Of a stretch of 38,224 nucleotides of DNA, positions 25,037 to 33,491 are shown one piece after another; position 1 is the stretch's first letter, and each line of letters begins with the position of its first letter. Source of the stretch: Clostridia bacterium (GTDB lineage: Bacteria; Bacillota; Sulfobacillia; RBS10-35; JAJYVM01); NCBI GenBank assembly GCA_027314765.1, contig DAHVAF010000242.1:1-38224 (forward strand). The letters are read 5' to 3'. The translations under genes and the position numbers were made by a program. The notes beneath the pieces were generated by a model. It saw only the letters and a program-made list of their open reading frames with translations, was not told the DNA's origin and did not search any database.

Positions 25037-25786
25037 ATGGAATCGCGTCCAGGCCGGCTCTGGGTCCCAGCCCTCGGGCTGCTGCTGGTCGCGGGCCTGG
25101 TGGTCGTTGGGCTGCACGACGGGACGGCGGCCGCAGGCACCACCGCGGCCACAGCTCCGGGACCCGCCGCGCCCACGGTCACGGTCTCGGGCACCGGCAC
25201 CGCCAAGGTCACGCCCGACCAGGCCCAGGTCGACCTCGGCGTCACCGCCCAGGCCGCCACGGCCCAGCAGGCGCTCGCCGACGACAGCAGCAAGATGCAG
25301 GCCGTCGTGGCGGCGATCGAGGGCCAGGGCGTGGCGCAGACCGACCTGCAGACCACGGGGCTGAGCCTCACTCCGAACTACACGGGCGGCGGCCCGAGCT
25401 CGGCGCCCACGATCACGGGCTTTCAGGCCAGCAACAACGTCGACGTCACGCTGCACGACACGACCCAGGTCGGCGCCGTCATTGATGCGGCACTGGCCGC
25501 GGGCGCCAACCAGGTGGGCGGCGTGAGCTTCTCCACCTCACAGCCCCAGGCCGCCTACGCCGCAGCGTACAAGGCGGCCATGGCGGACGCCCAGGCGTCT
25601 GCGCAAGCGCTGGCCAGCGCCTCGGGCCTGCAGCTCGGCGCGATCCAGTCGATTTCGGCCAGCCAGGGCGGCGGCCCCATGCCCTTCGTGGCCGAGGCGG
25701 CGCCATCGGCGGTGGCGACCCCGGTCTTCGGCGGCCAGCAGACGGTCTCGGTGACCCTGCAGGTCGTCTACAACATCGGGGGCTGA
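25037..25786 (+). CDS. SIMPL-domain (DUF541) exported protein
   Basis: A protein of 249 residues with an N-terminal signal or anchor (WVPALGLLLVAGLVVVGL) and a SIMPL/DUF541 domain (about 47-249). Diagnostic parts are VTVSGTGTAKVTPDQAQVDLGV at the start of the domain, a long helical AQQALADDSSKMQAVVAAIEG region, LQTTGLSLTPNY, and the YKAAMADAQASAQALA helix before the last strands. The fold forms a beta-barrel/ring seen in periplasmic or cell-surface proteins; its biochemical role is not established. ATG 25037 is placed behind GGGAGG at 25020-25025. It is convergent with the NADH dehydrogenase gene with only 12 bases between the two stops. Confidence 0.87.
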   Translation: MESRPGRLWVPALGLLLVAGLVVVGLHDGTAAAGTTAATAPGPAAPTVTVSGTGTAKVTPDQAQVDLGVTAQAATAQQALADDSSKMQAVVAAIEGQGVAQTDLQTTGLSLTPNYTGGGPSSAPTITGFQASNNVDVTLHDTTQVGAVIDAALAAGANQVGGVSFSTSQPQAAYAAAYKAAMADAQASAQALASASGLQLGAIQSISASQGGGPMPFVAEAAPSAVATPVFGGQQTVSVTLQVVYNIGG

Positions 25787-25798
25787 TCGCGTGCGCGC

Positions 25799-27067
25799 CT
25801 ATGCATCACGCGTGGCCTGCGCCTTCCGTGGCTCAGCGGCGCGATTGCCCGCCAGCGGCTGGCTGAGCGGTATGGAGCGGGGTTCGGCGGGGGCGGGCCG
25901 CGGCGGCGCGGCCCGCCCCCGGGCCGGCACCAGCCGCGTCACCAGCTCGCGCAGGCCTCCGATCTCGTACGCGTGGTGCGCCTCCACCGCGTGCTTCAGG
26001 GCAAGGGCGGGTGCCCCGTAGACGGTGGCCGGCCCGACCTTGCCCACACCCTCATGGCGCCCGAGCGAGACCAGGATGCCCCGCAGGTGCGCCGCGAACG
26101 GCTGCAGCGGCTCGCCGCGCAGTTGCCGCAGCAGGTTCACCGCGGCGTGGCGCCCCTCGAGGATGGCCGCCTGAGCCGTGTTGGGCACCGGGCGCCCCGT
26201 CTCGGCGTCCGTGGGCGCGCTGCAGTCACCCGCCAGAAACAGGGCGGCCGCCGCAGGCGAGCGAAGCGTGGGGTCCGCCTTCGCCTGACCTCGCCGCGTG
26301 CAGGGGAGGCCGCTCTTGCCGACCAGGGGGTTGCCGCGGATCCCCCCGGCCCAGATCAAAAGGTCGAATGGAAGCGTCCGGCCGTCCTCCAGGACCAGCT
26401 GGCCGGCCTTCGCCGCGGTGATGCGCGCACCGGTGTGCACGGCCACGCGTTTGTCGCGCAGCGCGGCGTGGGCGGTGCGCACAAGGGTGGGGTCGAACCC
26501 GGGCATGATCTCCGGCCCGCCCTCCACCAGCGCCAGCTCGAAACGATGACGATAGCTGTCCGCCATCTCCGCCACCAGCTCGACCCCGGTCAGGCCGCCG
26601 CCGGCGACGATCACGCGCGCAGGGCCCGCCGCGGAGGCCAGCCGGTGGAGCCGCTCGCGCACGCGCCGGGCCGACGCCAGGCTGTCGAGCGCGAAGCTGT
26701 GCTCGCGCAGGCCCGGCAACCCGTAGTACTCGGGCTCGTAGCCGACGGCGAGCACCGCCGCCCGGCAGCGGAGGGTGCCCGCGCCGCGCAGGGTCACCTC
26801 CACCGATTCGTCGTCCGCCCGCACGGCTTCCACGGGCGCTACGACCAGGCGCGCCGGCGGGTGGACGATGTCGTGCAGGGGCACGCGCACGTGCGAGAGT
26901 GGCTCGCTGTCTCCCGCGATGGTGTGGATCTCCGTGACGAAGGTGTGGTACGGGTCCTTGTTGACCAGCACCACCTCCGCCTCACCGGGGCGCACGTGCT
27001 GGCGAAGCTCCGCAAATGCGGCCAGACCGGCGTAACCGGCACCGAGGACGGCGACCGCAGGCGCCAC
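25799..27067 (-). CDS. Type II NADH dehydrogenase-like FAD oxidoreductase
   Basis: A flavoprotein of 422 residues of the pyridine nucleotide-disulfide oxidoreductase fold, NDH-2 type. The FAD-binding N-terminus is VAVLGAGYAGLAAFAELRQ, the NAD-binding motif VIVAGGGLTGVELVAEMA starts near 152, and the second FAD contact is ALFLAGDCSAPTD. YHTFVTEIHTIAG near the N-terminus is the NDH-2 block. A C-terminal region with VSLGRHEGVGKVG matches NDH-2 membrane-facing parts, and the last 35 residues are Pro-rich. It would pass electrons from NADH to menaquinone without pumping protons, although a sulfide:quinone-type donor is not excluded. GTG 27067 is the start; divergent to the M20 gene across a repeat-bearing spacer. 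Confidence 0.85.
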   Translation of the reverse strand: MAPAVAVLGAGYAGLAAFAELRQHVRPGEAEVVLVNKDPYHTFVTEIHTIAGDSEPLSHVRVPLHDIVHPPARLVVAPVEAVRADDESVEVTLRGAGTLRCRAAVLAVGYEPEYYGLPGLREHSFALDSLASARRVRERLHRLASAAGPARVIVAGGGLTGVELVAEMADSYRHRFELALVEGGPEIMPGFDPTLVRTAHAALRDKRVAVHTGARITAAKAGQLVLEDGRTLPFDLLIWAGGIRGNPLVGKSGLPCTRRGQAKADPTLRSPAAAALFLAGDCSAPTDAETGRPVPNTAQAAILEGRHAAVNLLRQLRGEPLQPFAAHLRGILVSLGRHEGVGKVGPATVYGAPALALKHAVEAHHAYEIGGLRELVTRLVPARGRAAPPRPAPAEPRSIPLSQPLAGNRAAEPRKAQATRDA

Positions 27068-27105
27068 GGGATCACAAGCCCCCTGGGCGTAGCGTGCGCC
27101 GCGGT

Positions 27106-27248
27106 GCGCCGGATCAGCCGCTATAGGGCTGAAGCCGGTGGACCGCGCAGAGGCGGCGCCGATCAGCCGTCCGCGGTAACAGGCGTGCCGCTCTGTGGCC
27201 GGAGCCGATCAAACCGACCCCAGAGACGGCGCCGATCCGCCGTCCGCG
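27106..27248. repeat. Direct repeats in the divergent NADH dehydrogenase/M20 spacer
   Basis: A 28-base sequence at 27148-27175 recurs at 27221-27248 with two changes, 73 bases apart; the core is GGCGCCGATC-N-GCCGTCCGCG. A partial third core, GCGCCGGATCAGCCG, is at 27106-27120. They lie in the 254-base gap between two divergent genes, where regulator sites would be expected, but they could also be a decayed tandem duplication. No clear promoter hexamers are seen. Confidence 0.5.
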
Positions 27249-27321
27249 TCCATCATGCCAAGGGGGGCAGGCCCCGATCACGAGACTGGCGAAGCCGGAC
27301 GGCGGGGGGATTGGGGCCGCC

Positions 27322-28647
27322 ATGGACCGCCAGGGCCTCAAGGCGCGCGCCTGCGCGGCGATCGACGCGGCGGGCGACGAAATCATCGGCCTGGGGGAGC
27401 GCATCTTCGCCCAGCCCGAGCTGGGCTTCAAGGAGGAGCGCACGGCCGCGCTGGTGGCGGAGGCCTTCGCGGGCCTCGGCCTGCCATTCCGGAGTGGGCT
27501 TGCCATTACGGGGCTGCGCGCGGACTTGGTGGGAGGGGCCGCGGGCGCTGGGGCGCCGCGGCTGGCCATCCTCGGCGAGCTGGACTCGCTGGTCTGTCCG
27601 GAGCACCCCCATGCCGACCCCGTGACGGGGGCCGCACACTCATGCGGCCACAACGCGCAGATCGCCGCCATGATCGGTGTGGCGACGGGCCTGGTCCGAT
27701 CCGGGGCAGCCTCCGCCCTGGGCGGAGGCGTCGCGTTCCTGGCCGTGCCGGCCGAGGAGTATGTGGAGATCGAATTTCGCGAGCGGCTGCGCCGGGAGGG
27801 CCGGATCCGCTTCCTGGGCGGCAAGCAGGAGTTCGCGCGCCTCGGGCTGCTCGACGACATCCACCTGGCGATGATGTGCCACCTCGGCAACCGCGCCCCC
27901 GGCGCCAAGGTCGCCCTGGGCGGCACCTGCAACGGCTTCATCGGCAAGCTGGCCCGCTTCCGGGGCCGGGAGGCCCACGCGGCGGGCGCCCCCGAGGCGG
28001 GGAACAACGCCCTGGCGGCGGCCCAGGTGGCGCTTGCGGCCCTGAACGCCCAGCGCGACACCTTCCGCGACGAGGACCACGTGCGCGTGCACCCCATCAT
28101 CACCAAGGGCGGCGACCTGGTGAACATCGTCCCGGCCGACGTGCGCATGGAGACGTATGTGCGCGCGCGGACGGTGGAGGCGATCATGGACGCCAACGTC
28201 AAGGTGAACCGGGCCCTGCGGGCCGGTGCCATGGCGCTCGGGGCTGAGGTCGAGATCGTGGAGCTGCCGGGCTACCTGCCGCAGATCCAGGAGCCGGCCC
28301 TCACGGAGATGTTCCGGCCCAACGCCGCGGCCATCGTCGGCGAGGGCGAGATCGCGCACGCCGGCCATGCCAGCCACAGCGGCGACCTGGGCGATGTGAC
28401 GCACATCATGCCGGCCATCCAGCCCTCGATCGGCGCCGTGGACGGGGCCTTCCACAGCAAGGACTTCCGCATCGTCGACAAGGAGCTGGCCTACCTCGGC
28501 GCGGCGAAGATGATGGCGATGACGGCCATCGATCTCCTGGCCGACGGCGCGGCGGCGGCCCGGCGCGTGGTCGCCGGCTTTCATCCGCCGTTCACCCGCG
28601 CCGGCCACCTGGCCTTCTGGGACGACCTGCTGCAGGGGGGCAGATAG
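27322..28647 (+). CDS. M20-family amidohydrolase
   Basis: A zinc-dependent amidohydrolase/peptidase of 441 residues. Metal and catalytic blocks are LGELDSLVCPEHPHADPVTG, AHSCGHNAQIAAMIG, FLAVPAEEYVEIEFR (the acid/base Glu pair) and the late HSGDLGDVTHIMPAIQP. The insertion RIRFLGGKQEFARLGLLDDIHLAMM is typical of the AbgB/HmrA-like branch that cleaves amide-linked amino acids such as aminobenzoyl-glutamate or N-acyl amino acids. A dimerisation domain (about 200-320) is present with GREAHAAGAPEAGNNAL. It is cytoplasmic, since no signal is seen. ATG 27322 lies behind a GGGGGG tract. It leads an overlapped five-gene run; the next gene starts one base after its stop (TAGGATG). Confidence 0.88.
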   Translation: MDRQGLKARACAAIDAAGDEIIGLGERIFAQPELGFKEERTAALVAEAFAGLGLPFRSGLAITGLRADLVGGAAGAGAPRLAILGELDSLVCPEHPHADPVTGAAHSCGHNAQIAAMIGVATGLVRSGAASALGGGVAFLAVPAEEYVEIEFRERLRREGRIRFLGGKQEFARLGLLDDIHLAMMCHLGNRAPGAKVALGGTCNGFIGKLARFRGREAHAAGAPEAGNNALAAAQVALAALNAQRDTFRDEDHVRVHPIITKGGDLVNIVPADVRMETYVRARTVEAIMDANVKVNRALRAGAMALGAEVEIVELPGYLPQIQEPALTEMFRPNAAAIVGEGEIAHAGHASHSGDLGDVTHIMPAIQPSIGAVDGAFHSKDFRIVDKELAYLGAAKMMAMTAIDLLADGAAAARRVVAGFHPPFTRAGHLAFWDDLLQGGR

Positions 28648-28648
28648 G

Positions 28649-29632
28649 ATGGACACCCTGGTGCTCGGCCACCGCGAGGTCCGCGCGCTTCTGCCGATGG
28701 CCGAGTGCGTCGACGTGATGGCCGCGGCCTTCGCCACCCTGGCACGGGGCGATGCCGTGCTGCCGCTGCGCAGCGCCACGGCCCTCCCAGACCGCCGGGG
28801 CTTTCTCGGCCTGATGCCCTCCTACCTCGGCGAGCCGCGGGCGCTGGGCGTCAAGGTGGTCACCGTCTTCCCGGGCAACCTCGGCACGCCCTACGAGTCT
28901 CACCAGGGGGCCATCCTCCTCTTCGAGACGGAGAACGGGCGGCTCCTCGCTGTGGTCGACGCGGGCACGGTCACCGAGATCCGCACGGCGGCCGTCAGCG
29001 GCCTGGCCACGCGGCTGCTGGCGCGGCCGGATGCGTCGACGCTCGCCATCCTCGGCTCGGGCACGCAGGCCGGGGTCCACCTGGAGGCGATGCGCGCTGT
29101 GCGCCCCATCCGCGAGGTCCGCGTCTGGAGCCGGACGGAGGCCCACGGCCGCGCCTTCGCCGCCCGCCACGGCGTGAGCTTTGCGCCGACCGCGCGCGAG
29201 GCCGTGGAGGGCGCCGACATCGTCTGCACCGTGACGGGCGCCCAGGCGCCGATCCTGGAGGGTGAGTGGCTGGCCCCGGGCGCGCACGTGAACGCCGTGG
29301 GGGCCTCGGTGCCGCCCTACCGCGAGCTGGACAGCGCCGCCGTGGCCAGGAGCCGCCTCTTCGTGGACCGGCGCGAGTCCGCCCTCAATGAGGCCGAGGA
29401 TGTTCGCGTGCCCATCCGCGAGGGCCGGATCGGCGAGGACCACATCGCCGGCGAGCTCGGCGACCTGCTGCTGGGCCGTGTGGCGGGCCGGTCAGGCCCG
29501 CACGAGATCACGCTGTTCAAGTCCCTCGGCCTGGCCGTCGAGGACCTGGCCGCCGCGCACCACGTCTACGCGCAGGCCCGCGCCCGCGGGGCGGGCAGCA
29601 GCCTGGAGATCACCGGAGAGCGGCACGGTTGA
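28649..29632 (+). CDS. Ornithine cyclodeaminase / mu-crystallin family oxidoreductase
   Basis: A protein of 327 residues of the OCD/mu-crystallin family, whose members include ornithine cyclodeaminase, alanine dehydrogenase and imine reductases, all using NAD(P). Substrate-side residues include PLRSATALPDRRG, LGVKVVTVFPGN and GTVTEIRTAAVSGLAT; the dinucleotide motif is LAILGSGTQAGVHLEAM, followed by RVWSRTEAHGRAFA. The late VNAVGASVPPYRELD and HEITLFKSLGLAVEDLA are family hallmarks. The precise substrate cannot be assigned. Sitting between an amidohydrolase and a transporter gene, it may process an amino acid released by the M20 enzyme. ATG 28649 is one base after the M20 stop; its stop overlaps the transporter start (TTGA). 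Confidence 0.9.
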   Translation: MDTLVLGHREVRALLPMAECVDVMAAAFATLARGDAVLPLRSATALPDRRGFLGLMPSYLGEPRALGVKVVTVFPGNLGTPYESHQGAILLFETENGRLLAVVDAGTVTEIRTAAVSGLATRLLARPDASTLAILGSGTQAGVHLEAMRAVRPIREVRVWSRTEAHGRAFAARHGVSFAPTAREAVEGADIVCTVTGAQAPILEGEWLAPGAHVNAVGASVPPYRELDSAAVARSRLFVDRRESALNEAEDVRVPIREGRIGEDHIAGELGDLLLGRVAGRSGPHEITLFKSLGLAVEDLAAAHHVYAQARARGAGSSLEITGERHG

Positions 29633-30801
29633 AGTCTGGCCGGGAGGCGGCCCTGCTCTGGCTCGGGGGGTTCGCGCTGCGCGCCCCCCTGCTGGCCGTG
29701 CCGCCGCTGCTGCCCGTGATCGTGCGCGAGCTGGGGCTGAGCCACACGGCCGTCGGCCTGCTGACCGGCTTCCCCGTCATCCTGTTCGCCGTGGCGGCCG
29801 TGGGCGGCTCGCTGCTGATCGCGCGCTTCGGCGCGCGCCGGGCGCTCGCTTTCAGCCTGGCCGTCACCGCCGTCGGCGGCGCCCTGCGCGGGGCCACCGG
29901 GGGGGCCGCGGTCCTGTTCGCCATGACCATCCTCATGGGCGCCGGCATCGCCCTGGCCCAGCCGGCCATGATTGCGGTGGCGGCCGGCAGCTCGCGCACG
30001 GGCACCGCGCGCGCCATGAGCGTCTACTCAAACGGCCTCGTCGTGGGGGAGGTCGTCGCGGTGGCGGCCACCCTCCCCTTGGCAGCCTGGCTGGGCGGAT
30101 GGGGTCTGGGGCTCGCCGCGTGGTCGCTGCCGGTCGCGCTGGCCGCCCTGGCCTTCCTCCGCCAGCGGGAGATCGCCCCGGCCGCCCGCCGGGCGGCCTG
30201 GTGGCCCGACTACCGCGACCCCGTCACCTGGCGCGTCGGGCTGCTGCTGGGCTGCACATCCGCGATCTATCAGGTGAGCAACGCCTTCATCCCCACCTTC
30301 CTCACCGCGACCGGCCGCACCGGCCTCGTGGCACCGGCGCTGACCAGCCTGAACCTGATCCAGGTCGTGGGGTCGCTCCTCATGGCCGCCTTCCCCGCCC
30401 TGGTCGAGCGTGCGGGTGTCATGGTGACCGCTGCCGGGGTGACCCTGGCCGCGACAGTGTGCCTGGTCGCCGTTCCGGCGCCGGCCGCCGTGCTGGCAAG
30501 TGCCGGCCTGCTCGGCTGCGCCGCGAGCACGATCTTCATTCAGGGCCTGGCGCTGCCGCCCTTGCTGGCTCCGCGGGAGGAGGTTCCGCGCATGTCGGCC
30601 GGGATGTTCACGATCTCGTACACATGTGGCTTTCTGGGGCTGGTGCTTGGGGGCCAGCTCGGCGACCGTCTGGGTGCTCCCGACGCGCCGCTGCTGCCCG
30701 TGGCCCTGGCCTGCGTGGGGGCCATGGTGCTGGCCGCCGGCATCCGGCGACCTGCGGCGGCCGCGGCCCGCCGCGACGTGGCGGCGGCGCATCAGGCATG
30801 A
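29629..30801 (+). CDS. CynX/NimT-like MFS transporter
   Basis: A 12-helix major facilitator of 390 residues resembling the CynX/NimT cyanate/nitroimidazole group. Supporting segments are LLAVPPLLPVIVRELGLSH at the first helix, TAVGLLTGFPVILFAVAA, LLIARFGARRALAFSL (the loop between helices 2 and 3), SVYSNGLVVGEVVA, and the second-half LNLIQVVGSLLMAAFPALVE. A TTG start overlaps the previous stop, with GGAGAG upstream. Family members move small organic anions or are uncharacterised. The operon context suggests uptake of the substrate handled by the M20 and OCD-like enzymes, or export of their product; direction is not readable. Confidence 0.87.
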   Translation: MKSGREAALLWLGGFALRAPLLAVPPLLPVIVRELGLSHTAVGLLTGFPVILFAVAAVGGSLLIARFGARRALAFSLAVTAVGGALRGATGGAAVLFAMTILMGAGIALAQPAMIAVAAGSSRTGTARAMSVYSNGLVVGEVVAVAATLPLAAWLGGWGLGLAAWSLPVALAALAFLRQREIAPAARRAAWWPDYRDPVTWRVGLLLGCTSAIYQVSNAFIPTFLTATGRTGLVAPALTSLNLIQVVGSLLMAAFPALVERAGVMVTAAGVTLAATVCLVAVPAPAAVLASAGLLGCAASTIFIQGLALPPLLAPREEVPRMSAGMFTISYTCGFLGLVLGGQLGDRLGAPDAPLLPVALACVGAMVLAAGIRRPAAAAARRDVAAAHQA

Positions 30802-31541
30802 TCTTCACGCCAGAGGAGCGGGAGGCGCTGCGGGAAGCGCTCATCGCCCGGGCGCGGACGGATCCGCGCATCACCGGGGCCGCGATGACCGGGTCGGCTT
30901 CCGTCGGCCGGGAGGATCGCTGGTCGGACGTCGACCTGGCCTTCGGCATCGCCGACGGGGTCCCGCTGCACGAGCCCCTGGCCGACTGGACCGAGCACAT
31001 GGAGCGCCAGCACGGCGCCGTGCACCACCTCGACGTGCTCCGGGGGCCGGCGATCTACCGTGTGTTCCTGCTGCCCAGCACCCTGCAGGTCGACCTGGCG
31101 TTCTTCCCCGCCGCCGCCTTCGTGGCGCGGGGGGAGACCTTTCGCCTGCTGTTCGGGACCCACGCCGGACTGGCGCCCGCGGGACCCCCAACCGTCGCCC
31201 ACCTGGCCGGTCTGGGTTGGCTCCATGCCCTCCACGCCCGCACCTGTATTCAGCGTGGCCGGCCATGGCAGGCCGAGTACATGATCAGCGGCATCCGCGA
31301 CACGGTGGTGACCCTTGCCTGTGTGCGCCACGGCCTGCCCTGGGCCGACGGGCGAGGCGTGGACGCGCTGCCGGCAGAGGTGGCGGCGCCGCTGGCGGGC
31401 GCCCTGGTGGCGGCCCTGGACCCCGGCGAGCTCCGCCGGGCGTTCGGGGTGGCGGGGGAGGCGTTGCTGGCGGAGGTGCGGGCTGCCGACCCCGACCTTC
31501 ACGACCGCATCGCCGGCACCGTGAGGGAGCTGATGGCGTAG
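30798..31541 (+). CDS. Nucleotidyltransferase-fold protein
   Basis: A protein of 247 residues with a MNT/pol-beta-type nucleotidyltransferase domain at the N-terminus. TGSASVGREDRWSDVDLAF carries the GS and D-x-D metal-binding signature, and a third acidic residue is in LQVDLAFFP (about 95). The rest is helical with YMISGIRDTVVTLACVRHG, a block seen in aminoglycoside adenylyltransferase-like and related uncharacterised proteins. It could modify a small molecule by adding a nucleotide. ATG 30798 overlaps the transporter stop (ATGA) and its stop overlaps the next start. It differs from the nucleotidyltransferase remnant at 4745-4940, which belongs to the GGW-containing LinB type. Confidence 0.82.
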   Translation: MIFTPEEREALREALIARARTDPRITGAAMTGSASVGREDRWSDVDLAFGIADGVPLHEPLADWTEHMERQHGAVHHLDVLRGPAIYRVFLLPSTLQVDLAFFPAAAFVARGETFRLLFGTHAGLAPAGPPTVAHLAGLGWLHALHARTCIQRGRPWQAEYMISGIRDTVVTLACVRHGLPWADGRGVDALPAEVAAPLAGALVAALDPGELRRAFGVAGEALLAEVRAADPDLHDRIAGTVRELMA

Positions 31542-32056
31542 TGGTGGCGGACGTCTCGGGTTTTTACACGGCCTCGGCCGGCGCGGCCGCCGCCCTGCTT
31601 GGCCTCCTCTTCGTGGCCATGCAGATCCAGCCGGACCGGCTCCCACCGGCCTTCCGCCAGCGGCGCCAGGCCCTCGCCCAGTCGACGTTTTCCATCTACA
31701 CGCACCTGTTCCTGACCGCGCTGCTCTTCTTGATCCCGGGGCTGTCCTCGCAGACGCAGGGGTGGGTGGTCCTGGCGGGCGCCGTCCTTGGCATCTACCG
31801 CACCGTACGGACGTGGACGCCCGTGTGGAAGGCGTTCGCGCGAGACGCGCCGGAGCGGCTGTGGCAGATGGTGTGGGTGCTGGTCGGCCCGATCGCCATG
31901 TACGTGCTGATCAGCTACTTCTGCGTGGAGAGTATCGCCACGCCTGCCCCGACCCAGCTGGCGCTGGAGGCGACAGGCGTGTTCGTCGGCCTCTTCTTCG
32001 TGGTGATCCGCAACACTTGGAATCTGCTGATGGAGGGCGCCGCGAGCCCCGACTAG
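31541..32056 (+). CDS. Unknown integral membrane protein
   Basis: A protein of 171 residues that I do not recognise. About five hydrophobic segments are visible: AAAALLGLLFVAMQI (about 14-28), LFLTALLFLIPGL, GWVVLAGAVLGIY, MVWVLVGPIAMYVLISYF and TGVFVGLFFVVI near the C-terminus. A basic loop (PAFRQRRQAL) and TVRTWTPVWKAFARDAPERLW lie between helices. Two consecutive GTG codons at 31541 and 31544 could start it; the first overlaps the nucleotidyltransferase stop (TAGTG). It is the last gene of the overlapped run, so it is probably coexpressed with the M20/OCD/transporter genes. No transport or enzymatic motif is seen. Confidence 0.72.
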   Translation: MVADVSGFYTASAGAAAALLGLLFVAMQIQPDRLPPAFRQRRQALAQSTFSIYTHLFLTALLFLIPGLSSQTQGWVVLAGAVLGIYRTVRTWTPVWKAFARDAPERLWQMVWVLVGPIAMYVLISYFCVESIATPAPTQLALEATGVFVGLFFVVIRNTWNLLMEGAASPD

Positions 32057-32143
32057 GACCAAGGTCCCAGGGAATCGCGACTGCCGTCGGATGGTCGGGC
32101 GCCTCCCTTTCCTGCAAAAGGTAATGGGAGGTCCGATGCACCC

Positions 32144-33466
32144 TTGGGATGGAATCGATGGATCGCGATTGTGACCACGGCGGCCATGGTGGCCCTGCCG
32201 GCGCAGGCGCTGGCCGACGACGGCGGCGGCGGCTCTTCGGCCTCCACCCTCTGCGCCGCCCTCAGCAACGCCACGCCGCAGGCCATCGCCGCCCTTCAGG
32301 GCACCCCGGCCCTCGCGTCGCTGCTCCAGGGCTGCGGCTCCACCACCGGCGGCGACGGCGGGCACGGCAGCGACAGCGGCGGTGGCTCCAGCCTCTGCGG
32401 CGCCCTGAGCAACGCGGCGCCGCAGGCGATCGCCGCGCTGCAGGGCAACCCGTCGCTGGCGGCCATGCTCCAGGGCTGTGGCAATAGCGGGCAGGGTGAG
32501 GCGAGCACTTCGACGACCTGCGCGTCGATGCCGGCCGCGGCCCCGGGCTGCGCCACCGGCGGCAGCCAGTCGTTCAGCGACCTCGGCGGCTACGGATGGG
32601 CGCAGGGCGCCATCGCCCAGCTGGCGCAGATGCAGATCCTGCACGGTATCGGCGGTGGCCGGTTCGACCCGGGCGGGACCCTCACCCGCGCCCAGTTCGC
32701 CGCGCTGCTCCAGCGGGTGTTCAACCTGCAGGCGCCGGCGAGCGGAGGCACCACCTTCGTCGACGTCCCGTCCGGATTCTGGGGCGCCAGCGCCATCGCC
32801 GCCGCGGCGCCGTATATGACGGAATACAAGCTCCCCGGCGGCACGGCCTTCGAGCCTGACCTGCCGGCGACCCGGATCGACGTCGCCGCCAGCATCGGCG
32901 AGATCGAGGTGGCGCAGGGCACCGCGCAGCTTCCCTCCGCGTCGGCCGCCGCCGCGATCTGGGGCGCGTTCAGCGACGGAGGCACCGTGCCGGCCGGCAT
33001 CGCCGAGGCGGCGGCCGTGGCTGTGCAGATGGGGATCATGAAGGGCTACCCGAACGGCGCCTTCGGCGTCGAGGACCCGATCAGCCGCGCCGAGGCGGCG
33101 GTCCTGCTGCAGCGCGTGCTGAGTTCCAGCGAGACGATGGGTGGCGGCGGCAGCTCGACGCCCCAGTCGGGCGCGCCGACCATCACGAGCGTGACGCCCG
33201 CCTCCGGCCTGTCCACCGGCGGCACGCCCATCGTCATTGTGGGCACCGGGTTCGTGAGCGGGGCGACGGTCGCTGTCGGCGGCGCGGCCGCCACCAGCGT
33301 GGTGGTTGTGTCGCCGACGCTGATCACGGCCGTGACCCCGCCGGGGACTGGCACCGCACCCCTGACCGTGACGACATCGGCCGGCGCGAGTCCTGCCGGG
33401 GCCCAGTTCACGTACAGCTGTGTGACCGTCCAGACGGTCAGCGGAGCGGTGTACTGCGGCACCTGA
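32144..33466 (+). CDS. Secreted S-layer-homology protein with Cys-flanked repeats and an IPT/TIG domain
   Basis: A cell-surface protein of 440 residues. The signal peptide is WIAIVTTAAMVALPAQALA with cleavage before DDG. Next come two near-identical 30-residue repeats (36-65 and 84-113), each with a Cys near both ends, then a Gly/Ser linker. Three SLH modules follow, starting at FSDLGGYGW (about 145), FVDVPSGFWG (about 204) and FSDGGTVPAG (about 275); these bind pyruvylated cell-wall polymer. The C-terminus (about 345-430) is an IPT/TIG immunoglobulin-like domain with PTITSVTPASGLSTGGTPI. The start is a TTG at 32144, since nearby ATGs are in other frames; GGGAGG is at 32126-32131. The unusual order puts the SLH modules in the middle. 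The 87-base gap upstream shows no clear promoter. Confidence 0.87.
   Translation: MGWNRWIAIVTTAAMVALPAQALADDGGGGSSASTLCAALSNATPQAIAALQGTPALASLLQGCGSTTGGDGGHGSDSGGGSSLCGALSNAAPQAIAALQGNPSLAAMLQGCGNSGQGEASTSTTCASMPAAAPGCATGGSQSFSDLGGYGWAQGAIAQLAQMQILHGIGGGRFDPGGTLTRAQFAALLQRVFNLQAPASGGTTFVDVPSGFWGASAIAAAAPYMTEYKLPGGTAFEPDLPATRIDVAASIGEIEVAQGTAQLPSASAAAAIWGAFSDGGTVPAGIAEAAAVAVQMGIMKGYPNGAFGVEDPISRAEAAVLLQRVLSSSETMGGGGSSTPQSGAPTITSVTPASGLSTGGTPIVIVGTGFVSGATVAVGGAAATSVVVVSPTLITAVTPPGTGTAPLTVTTSAGASPAGAQFTYSCVTVQTVSGAVYCGT
32249..32482 (+). repeat. Two 90-bp repeats encoding a Cys-flanked 30-residue module
   Basis: Residues 36-65 (LCAALSNATPQAIAALQG, ending LQGCG) recur at 84-113 with six substitutions in 30 positions, at a period of 144 bases. 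Each copy is helical in character and has a Cys at positions 2 and 29, which could form a disulfide outside the cell. The linker between them is Gly, Ser and Asp rich. Confidence 0.75.
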
Positions 33467-33491
33467 TGCGTGCGATGTGATGCGTGCGATG
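33464..33491 (+). repeat. 14-bp perfect tandem duplication at the SLH gene stop
   Basis: TGATGCGTGCGATG occurs twice in direct succession, beginning with the TGA stop of the SLH gene and ending next to the -35 of the thiamine transporter promoter. It is probably a simple slippage product. Confidence 0.6.

Noticed and set aside
33424-33439. A GACCGTC/GACGGTC hairpin near the end of the SLH gene as terminator
   Set aside because: It has a two-base loop, lies inside the coding sequence and has no U-tract.
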